Made by a program: the position numbers and the translations under genes
Shown: in pieces, positions 15,419-24,134 of the stretch
Numbering within the stretch: the first letter of the stretch is position 1
Layout of the letters: the number at the start of each line of letters is the position of its first letter
Notes under the pieces: generated by a model
The model's database searches: none
The model's input: only the letters and a program-made list of their open reading frames with translations
Told to the model about the DNA's origin: nothing
Assembly: GCA_963651465.1 (NCBI GenBank)
Contig: CAVJPS010000011.1
Coordinates: 1-39,343, forward strand
Direction of reading: 5' to 3'
From: SUG2458 sp963651465
Lineage (GTDB): Bacteria; Bacillota_I; Bacilli_A; RFN20; CAG-826
Length of the DNA: 39,343 nucleotides

Positions 15419-18400
15419 ATGGGTAAATGTGTATCAAAATTTAATAGAAGTTTATACAAATTTATAATGCCATTTTTCGTTATGCTTTGTTTCTCATTGG
15501 GTTCTTCTTTCGCATGGTTCTCTAATTCACAATCAATTGAAGAAAATAATAATGGCGTCAGTGTTACTGGTTCTATTCAAGCTAAATACTTTAATGGTAC
15601 AGGTACTGCAGACGATCCATATCTTATTAGTACTCCAATCCAATTATATTATTTCTCTTGGCTACAAAATTTAGGTTACTATAATGTACCTAACGAAGAT
15701 GGTACCGCAATTAATCAAGTTTACGTTAAACTTGAAAACGATGTTGATATGACTGGATATAACTTACCTCCTATTGGTACAACTCAATATCCTTTCGTAG
15801 GTAACTTTAATGGTGCAGGATACACTATTTCTAATTTAACAATTCAATCTAGTGTTGATGATATGGAAAATGTTCCTACAGCTGTTTACGTAGAAGAAAA
15901 TGAATACCAAAAATATGCTCAAATTGTTGGCTTCTTCGGATGTGTTGGTTCTGTTAATAGTGCTGGTACTGTATATTCTGGTGGTACAGCTTACACATAC
16001 GATACCTCTATTAATGAAGCTTATAATTTTACTTTAGATTCTTTATCAGTTACTGTTCAACAAACTTTAAATGATAAATTATTAGTTGGTTTAGTCGCCG
16101 GCTATGTAAATGGTACAGTAAGTCAAGCTTACGTTAAAGATTCATCAATCGATATTACTGCAAGTAAATCTGCTTTAGGTTCCATAAACAGCTTGTCTTT
16201 AACAGATAAATTATCAGACTACTCTGTTGTCGGATACTGTCGTTCTCCATATCGCAAAACTATAGATATTGTTTCAACATACTATCGTACTCCTAGCAAT
16301 CTAGAAGAAGAAGAATTTTTCTACGAAGCTGATGGTGAAGAAAACCAATGGGGTGGCTCATTATCAATGTATGATATGTACAATACTATTTACAATGCGC
16401 TCAGTTCTGCTTCAAGTAAAAGTTGTAATTATACTGGTACAACTGTATATTATAGAAATGCTGCAGCAAGTGATGGCTCTTATAAACTATGTTATATTGG
16501 AAACTCTTCCCCTGGTAATTATTTGTATTTAGGAGGTCATGACCCAAGAACTTACTACAAGCCAACATCAACAAAACTTACTTCTACAAGTGGTGTGTCG
16601 GGTTTTGGTCTATGCTTTACCAGCACCAGCACCGGCGGCGGCTGGAATCAAAATCAAAATCAAACACGATATATTCGGTGCAATAATGGTAGTCTCAGTT
16701 CTTCGACTAGTACAAGCAATTACACATATTTTGGTTGGTCTTTCGATTCAAACAATTATGTTTATTCTTACTATAACAACAAGCAATATTATTTACAAGT
16801 CAATGGTACTTCGTTATCAATTACTACTTCCAAAAGTAGTGCTTCAGTATTCTTTTTGGAATACATTAATAATTACGTTAGACTTGCAACGAATATTAAT
16901 GGGTCTACTTATTATCTTATTTCAAGTGGTAACTCTTCTTTTTCATTCTCAACCAATTCCGCTGCATCTTCCATAGTATATTTAACTGAAGCATCTCCAT
17001 TTACATTACCAATGAATCCAACATATTTTCCATTAAAATATGAAACAACAAGTTCTTCATCAAGTACTTATTCTTCTGTTAGTAATTATAATACAGGTTA
17101 TATGGTATCAGGTAGTAACACTACCATAGACAACAGTAGTTCGGGTGCATCTTCTGATACCCGTGTATCTAAATATAATATGGCTTTCTTAAAAGGGTCA
17201 TTTGGTAATTCTTCATTAACTACAAGTGACCAGAAAACATATACGAGTGGGTCCGATTATCTAGATGTAATTACACGTACTGTAGATACAAATGGATGGG
17301 TTATTATAAAAGACGATTATAATAGTAGTGTTACTAGTAATAGTGTTATTGAAGGTTATACAAACGGTTCTAGTGTATCAACGACAAGATTAACACCAAC
17401 ACAAGATAATGACTCATTGACATTACAAAAATATGTAAAATCTCGTTCTAATTTGGAAAAAACTTTAAGGAATCAATCTTATGTCTATGGTTTACACTTT
17501 CTTGATGGTACTATTGGCGGTGCTAACTATGACCGATACGCCTATGCCACTAAAGCTGTTTTATACACTGATGGTGAGACTCGTACATATTCAAATTATC
17601 CATTGCCTACAGACTCAATTGACTTCAACCTAGCTGAAGATGGCATCGTCAACTTCTTTATTGGTGCGTATTTTAATAGTAATCAACAAGAAACATTCTT
17701 TAGATTATATAAAATATTACGTGATTCGAATCAAAACATAACAGATATCTACGAAATTTCTAAAGTTTATTCTAAAGAAAAAAACGGCTTGGCATCTTAT
17801 TATTACCAATATGATGGAGGAACTACTGGATATCCTGAATATTCTATTTCATCAGCCAATATTTCAAATACAGACACATTAGAATTTAATATGGATTATG
17901 TAAGATATCCTCTTGATAATGATGTACCTACTGATGGAACAGGTATATGTCCAAATACCGTTTTCTATTTTGAAATTCCTCTTGGAAAAGGCGAATATGC
18001 AATTGGGCCAGATAGTACTTTAGATGGTGCGTATATCATATATCTTGATATTGGTGCTAACGCTCAAAAAATTTTAAGAAACACAACAATCCAAGTTTAT
18101 GAAGATATCCAAGTTCGCTATGATTATCCTATTGGAGTAGCTTTAATTGGTACTACTGCTGCAATTGATTTAGAATCAATCTCAATTGGTTTAACATCAA
18201 GTTATAGTGGCTCCATTACATTTACTCGTGATTCAAATGGTAATGTTACTATCGATTCAAGTAATACAAATTATGTAATGGGATTCCAAGGCAATGATGG
18301 ATATATTAATTCTCAAATTAATAATTATATTGTTGTCTCAAGCAGTCAAGGTAATACAATTAATACTACTAATGTTTATTATGAGCATACTAAAACAAGG

Positions 18401-18985
18401 GTTATAACATATTACGATTATAATAATGTTTCAAATGCATTATATGTAACAACAATTATTATTGCTGATACTACAATCAATAATGGTACAACCGTTCGTA
18501 CATTCTCATATTCAACAACTACAACTCAATATGATGATAATGGAGACGTAACATCAACAATCGCAAACGATGAGCTTCCTGCTTGGATAACTGATATTGA
18601 AAATCCTTCTAATGATGAAAATGCATTAGTATATTATAATTCATCTACACCTAATAACGATTCTCCGGCAGATCCAAATACAAACGCAATTATATTAAAA
18701 TATGTTAATCCTTCAATATATGATACATCTACGGGTGAACCTACACTTATGAATGTTGAAGCAACTTTCATATACGATTATGAAAATTCTACTGTTTACA
18801 TCACTATTGACCCTACTCAATTTGAAGACTCTGCAAACGCTGTTTCAGAAATTTATGTTCAATATGAAGTTCAAGCTAATACGTCGGGTCTCAACTTTGT
18901 AATCAACGAATCAACAACTTTATCAGGTTCCTCTACAGGATCTAGTGGACGAGTTACAATTTCTGTTCCATCCGCTTCTGCTTAG
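15419..18985 (+). CDS. Large (1188 aa) exported surface protein with SipW-like signal
   Basis: The N terminus has a basic region, a hydrophobic helix (FIMPFFVMLCFSLGSSFAWF) and SNSQS, as in SipW-type substrates. Residues ~55-145 (GTADDPYLISTPIQLYYFSW; FVGNFNGAGYTISNLTI) resemble the repeat-lead segment of Gram-positive adhesins that form right-handed beta structures. Residues ~360-530 contain repeats of the kind 'YxLxxNGxxL...ASxFxL' that may form a beta-trefoil, but this is a guess. The C terminus (TISVPSASA) has no LPxTG sorting signal or anchor, so the attachment mode is unknown. The start follows AAAGGAGG. At 16619-16645 a GC-rich codon run (TSTSTGGGW) stands out from the AT-rich gene. 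Function: probably adhesion or matrix, inferred only from architecture. Confidence 0.6.
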   Translation: MGKCVSKFNRSLYKFIMPFFVMLCFSLGSSFAWFSNSQSIEENNNGVSVTGSIQAKYFNGTGTADDPYLISTPIQLYYFSWLQNLGYYNVPNEDGTAINQVYVKLENDVDMTGYNLPPIGTTQYPFVGNFNGAGYTISNLTIQSSVDDMENVPTAVYVEENEYQKYAQIVGFFGCVGSVNSAGTVYSGGTAYTYDTSINEAYNFTLDSLSVTVQQTLNDKLLVGLVAGYVNGTVSQAYVKDSSIDITASKSALGSINSLSLTDKLSDYSVVGYCRSPYRKTIDIVSTYYRTPSNLEEEEFFYEADGEENQWGGSLSMYDMYNTIYNALSSASSKSCNYTGTTVYYRNAAASDGSYKLCYIGNSSPGNYLYLGGHDPRTYYKPTSTKLTSTSGVSGFGLCFTSTSTGGGWNQNQNQTRYIRCNNGSLSSSTSTSNYTYFGWSFDSNNYVYSYYNNKQYYLQVNGTSLSITTSKSSASVFFLEYINNYVRLATNINGSTYYLISSGNSSFSFSTNSAASSIVYLTEASPFTLPMNPTYFPLKYETTSSSSSTYSSVSNYNTGYMVSGSNTTIDNSSSGASSDTRVSKYNMAFLKGSFGNSSLTTSDQKTYTSGSDYLDVITRTVDTNGWVIIKDDYNSSVTSNSVIEGYTNGSSVSTTRLTPTQDNDSLTLQKYVKSRSNLEKTLRNQSYVYGLHFLDGTIGGANYDRYAYATKAVLYTDGETRTYSNYPLPTDSIDFNLAEDGIVNFFIGAYFNSNQQETFFRLYKILRDSNQNITDIYEISKVYSKEKNGLASYYYQYDGGTTGYPEYSISSANISNTDTLEFNMDYVRYPLDNDVPTDGTGICPNTVFYFEIPLGKGEYAIGPDSTLDGAYIIYLDIGANAQKILRNTTIQVYEDIQVRYDYPIGVALIGTTAAIDLESISIGLTSSYSGSITFTRDSNGNVTIDSSNTNYVMGFQGNDGYINSQINNYIVVSSSQGNTINTTNVYYEHTKTRVITYYDYNNVSNALYVTTIIIADTTINNGTTVRTFSYSTTTTQYDDNGDVTSTIANDELPAWITDIENPSNDENALVYYNSSTPNNDSPADPNTNAIILKYVNPSIYDTSTGEPTLMNVEATFIYDYENSTVYITIDPTQFEDSANAVSEIYVQYEVQANTSGLNFVINESTTLSGSSTGSSGRVTISVPSASA

Positions 18986-19011
18986 TTTATACCCAAAAAA
19001 TTTATCTTTAA

Positions 19012-19043
19012 AAATAGGTAGGAAATTTTATTCCTACCTATTT
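19012..19043. terminator. Terminator between convergent surface genes
   Basis: A perfect 13-bp stem (19012-19024 with 19031-19043) with a six-base loop. It lies 27 bp after the 1188-residue gene and 16 bp after the likely true stop of the minus-strand lipoprotein gene, so it may serve both. T tails are modest on each side. Confidence 0.75.
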
Positions 19044-19058
19044 AATATTAAATAATTA

Positions 19059-20868
19059 TTATATTCTTACCATAGTCCAACTTCCATTACTTTCATCATA
19101 ATTGACTGTATAAACACTATCAATAATTGAAGCAAATAAGGTAGTTGGGTTTGTAGTAAAAGGTATTTCATCTAATGTAGATTTTCTCCTAGCCATAAAG
19201 GATTAATTCCTTCCATTAATACAAATTCAAAGTTTTCAAAATTCATTTCAGAAAACATCTTTATATTTAAATTAGCAAAAGCATTGTTTTCTCTATTAGT
19301 TGAATACATGCTATTTTGAAGTGATAATGTATTAGAATCCGTAGCAATATACATTTTTCCATTTAAAATAGAATCGTGAATAAAAAATTGATTCATCTTT
19401 GTTGGTACTAGTTTTTCAGTTAAAGAATCTATTATTCCAAATACATCCACAACAATAGAATAATTATTATCAGCAGCTATTAAAGTTGCACCACTCATTT
19501 CAATATTAGCACCATTACAATATATAACAGTATTACAATTAGAATTTGCAGAACAATCAATTGTCGTATCAAACAAGCACAAATATGAATTAGTATCTAC
19601 TCCACATACTTCTATTAAATTTTCAAATGTGTTACTTGCATCGTTAGTTATAGTTCCGCCATCGAAGTAGATTTCACAATCATCATTTACATTAATTCTA
19701 ATTGGATGTTCTCCCTTAACATTATATGCAAACTCCCCTAGAGTAATATAAATATTATGTTTATTTCCTGAAATTTCAAACCCATCTTCTTCTATATTAT
19801 CACTTACATAAATATTATATGTATAAGTTCCATCATTATTTTCAGGTATTGCATCTATAGCTTCTTGCAAAGTTTCATAATATGTTGTAACTTCATCTGT
19901 CTCCCCGTCTACATCGTGCAAACAAGTTAATGAAACAATATATGAGTCATTCATCTCACCGCATAAAGTACAAACACCATCTTCAAATTGGTGATTTAAT
20001 TTTGGTCCAGTTATTTTATTAAACGTTACTTCACTTTCAAATGGAGTATCAAAATGAAAAACATAAGTCGTTTGTTCTTCAGTATTACAATTAGCTTCCA
20101 TTGAAATAAACGAATTATATAATTCAGCTGTTTGTTGATTTCTTATACTCTTACACATTGTACAGTAATCAGTAGCTGTACATGTGCTGTAATCAGTAGA
20201 AGGATCATATATTTTAATATAATTATGATTTAATTGTGATGTATTAGCAGTATAAGTTTCACCACAAACTGTACATGTAGTTTCTTTTGTACCCATGCTT
20301 TGACAAGTAGCTGCTTTTTTTTGAGTCCATTCACCAGGAGTATGGGAGAAGAATGTTGGTGTTACAACTTCTTTAGTTTGAGTTTTATATGATTCATTAG
20401 TAAATGTAGCACTATAAGTTATTTCCTCTTTAAGAACACACGTTGCTTGACGAGTAATAACAGCTGTAGTTGTTGCGACTTCGTAATCTTCATAAGAATC
20501 AATTGAACACATTCTTTTGCAGTACAAGTAGTATAATCAGAACTCCACTCATAAGTAACTACTCCATAAGTATGTCCTGTAGCATCTATATTTACAGATC
20601 CCATCTTACGACTACAAATAGTGCATTCTTTATGTTTACTACCTACCGTATCACAAGTCGGTTCTTGATCTACTATCCAATCAGATACTTCATGTTCAGC
20701 ATAATCTAATACAGTTCCACAATCTGCGTGGGTAGTACATTCATGCCAATGGTGTTTAGCGTCACTGCTCCATAGTTCATTATATTCATGGTTGTTTTGG
20801 TCACAACCTGTGTTTATAAGAGTACCAATTGCAATGATTATTGAAAATAATAATCTTCTCCTTTTCAT
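19059..20868 (-). pseudogene. Surface lipoprotein with Cys-rich repeats, split by two frameshifts
   Basis: Three reading frames join into one protein. Frame one (20868 to ~20515) begins MKRRRLLF, a hydrophobic stretch and LINTGC (lipobox-like, Cys22). Frame two (~20527-19172) continues it, and frame three (to the TAA at 19059-19061) supplies the last ~45 residues ending SWTMVRI. One A added at each of two A4 runs (complement of T at 20515-20518 and 19182-19185) gives 603 uninterrupted residues. The N-terminal ~250 residues carry repeats such as ATCQSMGTKETTCTVCGE and CTLCGE, known from gut Bacillota surface proteins; the rest looks like a beta-rich domain. SD GAGGTGAT precedes the start. Decay, phase variation or sequencing error cannot be separated here. 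Confidence 0.7.
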
Positions 20869-20890
20869 AAGATCACCTCTTTTTATAATA

Positions 20891-20931
20891 AAAAAAGATA
20901 TCTAATTAAGATAATATTTCTCAATTAGATA
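20891..20931 (-). terminator. Terminator of ispE
   Basis: A 9-bp stem (TATCTAATT with AATTAGATA, 20899-20931), a 15-base loop that can itself pair, and a minus-strand T run at 20896-20891. Confidence 0.75.
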
Positions 20932-20952
20932 CCTATTATATTTCTTATTTTT

Positions 20953-21804
20953 TTATAACATTACTGAAGTTACTTCAACAAATGCATACTTCTTACGATA
21001 TTTTTCAATAAGTTTTTTATCAACTTTTTTATTAGGTAAAATAGCAAATACTGTAGTACCACTACCAGTCATACCGACAATATTAAAACCATCTTCTTTT
21101 AATTCTTTTTTGATATCAGCAATAACAGGAACAAATGTTGTTGCCGTTTCTTCTAAGTCATTAGCAATATGACGACTTAATAATTCAAAATCAGTTGAAG
21201 ATAATGCCTCCATAACTTTTTCAATATTAGCGCTACCCCAAGTATCATTATTAGAAGCATTAAATACTACTTTAGTAGATGTACCTTCTTTTGGTTTAAC
21301 AAGTAATACACTATATTGTCCTTTAATATTAATAGGAGTAACAAATTCACCAACACCATTAATACGAGCAGGAACGTTATACATAAAGTATGGTACGTCA
21401 GCACCAACTTCTTGTGCAATTTTACTTAATTCTTCAGTAGTTGTTTTAATCTTTAATAATTTAACAATAGCTTTAATGACACATGCTGCGTCACTAGAAC
21501 CACCACCAAGACCAGCACTAGATGGTAATACTTTATGAATATGAATACTAAAAGTTTCTTTAAAGCCAAAATGCTCTCTCATTTTCTTTAAAGCAATATA
21601 ACATAAGTTCTTATCGTTAAGTGGTAAAGTTAAATCATCACTAGTAATAACTGTGTCACTATTACGACCATCAATAATTGAAATTTCAATAGTATCGTGT
21701 ATACGTAATGGAAGGTTTACCATATCTAAATTATGGTAATGATCTTCTCTTTTTTCAATAATGTTAAGAGCAATATTAATTTTAGCATTTGCTTCAAGTA
21801 ACAT
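20953..21804 (-). CDS. ispE: 4-diphosphocytidyl-2-C-methyl-D-erythritol kinase
   Basis: A 283-residue GHMP-family kinase that phosphorylates CDP-ME in the MEP route to isoprenoid precursors. Markers: the start MLLEANAKINIALNII, the substrate segment HYHNLDMVNLPL, the ATP-binding LPSSAGLGGGSSDAACVI (~residue 92), and the C-terminal GMTGSGTTVFAIL. I chose ATG at 21804 rather than an upstream in-frame start at 21924 because the family begins here and a GGAG site precedes it by about 10 bp. The 140-bp leader to ksgA is free of genes and includes a one-mismatch cre-like site (21894-21907) of doubtful meaning. Confidence 0.95.
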   Translation of the reverse strand: MLLEANAKINIALNIIEKREDHYHNLDMVNLPLRIHDTIEISIIDGRNSDTVITSDDLTLPLNDKNLCYIALKKMREHFGFKETFSIHIHKVLPSSAGLGGGSSDAACVIKAIVKLLKIKTTTEELSKIAQEVGADVPYFMYNVPARINGVGEFVTPINIKGQYSVLLVKPKEGTSTKVVFNASNNDTWGSANIEKVMEALSSTDFELLSRHIANDLEETATTFVPVIADIKKELKEDGFNIVGMTGSGTTVFAILPNKKVDKKLIEKYRKKYAFVEVTSVML

Positions 21805-21944
21805 ATAATCAACTCCTATAGTGCTTTGCTTGCAGCCAAATGATATATTACACTTACATAAAATAATAATCAAGGAAAAAAAGAAGTTTCTTATGGAACC
21901 GCTTACATTTATACTAAACAACAAGTATAGAAAATTAGTAAATA

Positions 21945-22793
21945 CTATCTTTTGCCTAAAAAATAATTAATATTATTAAATAATGTTACGTACTCATTTA
22001 ATGTAATTGTTTCTGGCCTACGTAATGAATCAATATTACTTTGCTTTAATATTTCATTACTAATATCTTTATTATTAGTAATACCATTTAAATTATTTAA
22101 AATAGTTTTACGTCTCATAAAAAAGCATTTATTCAAAAAATTATAGAATTCTTTTGTTAATGTGTGATTATAATCTTTATAACAATCTATCTTAAATACT
22201 AATGAATCAACATGAGGTGCGGGATAAAATTTATTAAAAGAAACATCCATAACTTTAGTAAGTTTACCAACAAATTCAATTAATATTGATAAAGGACTAT
22301 ATTCTTTTGTACCAACCTTAGCATTTAATCTAGAATAAACTTCTTTTTGGACCATAAATACACAATTATCAATGTGAATATTACTAGTTAATATTTTTTC
22401 AAGAATTGGAGTAGTAATGTAATAAGGTAAATTACCTATAAAAGATACGTCTTTATTTTTATACAAATCATTTAAATCAACTTTTAAAAAATCACTATAA
22501 ATAATTTCAACATTATTATCCATCTTAAAGGTTTTATTAAGATGATTAATCATCACTTCATCAATGTCGTATGCTTTTATCAACGAGGATGAATACGCTG
22601 CAAGATTAAAAGTTAAAGCACCTAGACCAGGACCTATTTCTATAATAGTTTGATTATCTTTTATTTCTAATGCTTCTACAATTTTTAAAGAAACATTATT
22701 ATCAATTAAAAAGTTTTGACCTAGGTTCTTTTTGGCATAGGTTGTTAATTCACTTAATTTATTTAAAACATATTCTTTATCTGCTATAGCCAT
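21945..22793 (-). CDS. ksgA: 16S rRNA (adenine-1518/1519-N6) dimethyltransferase
   Basis: A 282-residue SAM-dependent methyltransferase that dimethylates two adjacent adenines at the 3' end of 16S rRNA during 30S maturation. Motifs: KKNLGQNFLIDNN (~22-34), IIEIGPGLGALTF (SAM motif I) and IGNLPYYITTPIL (motif IV, NxPY-type catalytic loop). I prefer ATG at 22793 over ATG at 22799 because AGGAG is then ~9 bp away rather than 3. It follows rnmV by 18 bp, as in the classical tatD-rnmV-ksgA order. Confidence 0.96.
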   Translation of the reverse strand: MAIADKEYVLNKLSELTTYAKKNLGQNFLIDNNVSLKIVEALEIKDNQTIIEIGPGLGALTFNLAAYSSSLIKAYDIDEVMINHLNKTFKMDNNVEIIYSDFLKVDLNDLYKNKDVSFIGNLPYYITTPILEKILTSNIHIDNCVFMVQKEVYSRLNAKVGTKEYSPLSILIEFVGKLTKVMDVSFNKFYPAPHVDSLVFKIDCYKDYNHTLTKEFYNFLNKCFFMRRKTILNNLNGITNNKDISNEILKQSNIDSLRRPETITLNEYVTLFNNINYFLGKR

Positions 22794-22811
22794 ATTCATC
22801 TTCTCCTTTCT

Positions 22812-23366
22812 TTATATAGTTTTTAAATATTCGTATAAATCATCAAATGTTAGTTTTAAAGCATTACATCTTTTAATAAAAGTTTTATTAGTAGAACAAA
22901 ACCCTAAATTAAAATGCTCTGCTATTTTATTACGTTTATAACTGGAATCTTCGTTTCCAGTTAAACCTAATTTAATAATATCGTTCATTGTAATTGAAGT
23001 ACTTAATTCTTCTTTAGTATATGTAATCATATTATTAAGAGCTTTTAATACTTCTTCTTTAGTAGATTCTGCGACACCTACTTTATGTTTTTTTATAGAT
23101 ACTTTTTTATCAACAAAAGCATGATGTAATCCATCTATATTTTCATCTAGTAATTTACGGATACGATTACCAGGACTATCAGGATCTGTTAGTACTATAA
23201 TGTCATTTGTCTTACTTAATTCTTTTATATAATTAATAGTTTCTTTTGATACTTCACTACCATTAGTAGTAACAAAAGTAGCATTGAGAAATGTTTCTAG
23301 AAAAGCAACATCGGTTTTGCCTTCAACTACAATTATCCCTTTAATATTGTATTTATTGTTTTCCAT
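22812..23366 (-). CDS. rnmV: Ribonuclease M5
   Basis: A 184-residue Toprim nuclease that matures 5S rRNA in low-GC Gram-positives. The Toprim motifs are clear: IIVVEGKTDVAFLETF (~residues 10-25, catalytic Glu) and VLTDPDSPGNRIRKLLDE (~58-75, DxD-like). Its start codon overlaps the tatD stop by one base (TAATG), indicating coupling. Ribosomal protein L18, the usual cofactor, is not in the window. Confidence 0.94.
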   Translation of the reverse strand: MENNKYNIKGIIVVEGKTDVAFLETFLNATFVTTNGSEVSKETINYIKELSKTNDIIVLTDPDSPGNRIRKLLDENIDGLHHAFVDKKVSIKKHKVGVAESTKEEVLKALNNMITYTKEELSTSITMNDIIKLGLTGNEDSSYKRNKIAEHFNLGFCSTNKTFIKRCNALKLTFDDLYEYLKTI

Positions 23367-24133
23367 TATAAATCAAACACTTCCTTTGTATTAGAAGTAG
23401 TTATGGTCATAACTTCGTCAATACTTATATTTTTTAAAGTGGCTATTTCACTAGCTATTAATGGAATATAACTAGGTTCATTTATTTTACCTCTATATGG
23501 AACTGGTGTTAAATAAGGGCAATCAGTTTCAAGGACAATATCGTTTAAAGAAATATTTGTAACAACTTCCTTTATTACTTTACTGTTTTTAAAAGTTACA
23601 ATTCCACCTATTCCGAGTTTATATCCTAATTTAATAAACTCTTTAGCCATTTCTAATGATCCACCATAACAATGAATTATTCCTCTTTTTTTAACAGGAT
23701 GTTTTTTTAATATATCATAAGTATCTTGAATTGCGTCACGAGAATGAACACTAATTGGTAAATTTAGTTCATTAGCTAATTCAATCTGTTTAATAAACAT
23801 GGCTTGTTGTATTTTTTTATGTTCTTCGTCTTTATCCCAATAATAATCTAAACCAATTTCGCCAACTGCTTTCACCTTGTTATTTTTTAATAAAGATTTT
23901 ATGTTATCTAAATCACCATCTTGCATCTCTAATACATTTTCAGGATGAATTCCTAGTGCACAAAAACATTCTTGATAATTACTTGAAATTTCTAATGCTA
24001 ATTTGGATGATTTTAAATCCCATCCAATAACTAAAAAGCCATTAACATTTGCCTCTTTAGCTCTAGAAATAATTTCATCAAGATTACTATGATATTCTTC
24101 GGAATTTAAATGACAATGTGAATCAATATACAT
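23366..24133 (-). CDS. tatD: TatD-family metal-dependent hydrolase (DNase)
   Basis: A 255-residue amidohydrolase-fold nuclease. Metal ligands: YIDSHCHLNSE at the start (HxH), GEIGLDYYWDKD (Glu, ~residue 94), VHSRDA (~129), IIHCYGG (~154) and LETDCPYLTP (Asp, ~206). Family members show 3'-5' DNase activity and may be part of DNA repair or quality control. It begins 1 bp after mnmE ends and overlaps rnmV by one base, so it belongs to the mnmE-tatD-rnmV-ksgA unit. Confidence 0.94.
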   Translation of the reverse strand: MYIDSHCHLNSEEYHSNLDEIISRAKEANVNGFLVIGWDLKSSKLALEISSNYQECFCALGIHPENVLEMQDGDLDNIKSLLKNNKVKAVGEIGLDYYWDKDEEHKKIQQAMFIKQIELANELNLPISVHSRDAIQDTYDILKKHPVKKRGIIHCYGGSLEMAKEFIKLGYKLGIGGIVTFKNSKVIKEVVTNISLNDIVLETDCPYLTPVPYRGKINEPSYIPLIASEIATLKNISIDEVMTITTSNTKEVFDL

Positions 24134-24134
24134 A

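Noticed and set aside
16332..16976. Alternative frames inside the 1188-residue gene
   Set aside because: The large frame is continuous with one signal peptide; the others lack starts with ribosome sites.
21894..21907. cre-like sequence upstream of ispE
   Set aside because: It has one mismatch at a conserved position, and catabolite control of an isoprenoid gene is not expected; it was not strong enough to call.
21805..21924. N-terminal 40-residue extension of IspE
   Set aside because: The hydrophobic extension does not belong to the family; ATG 21804 has a ribosome site and the conserved IspE start.
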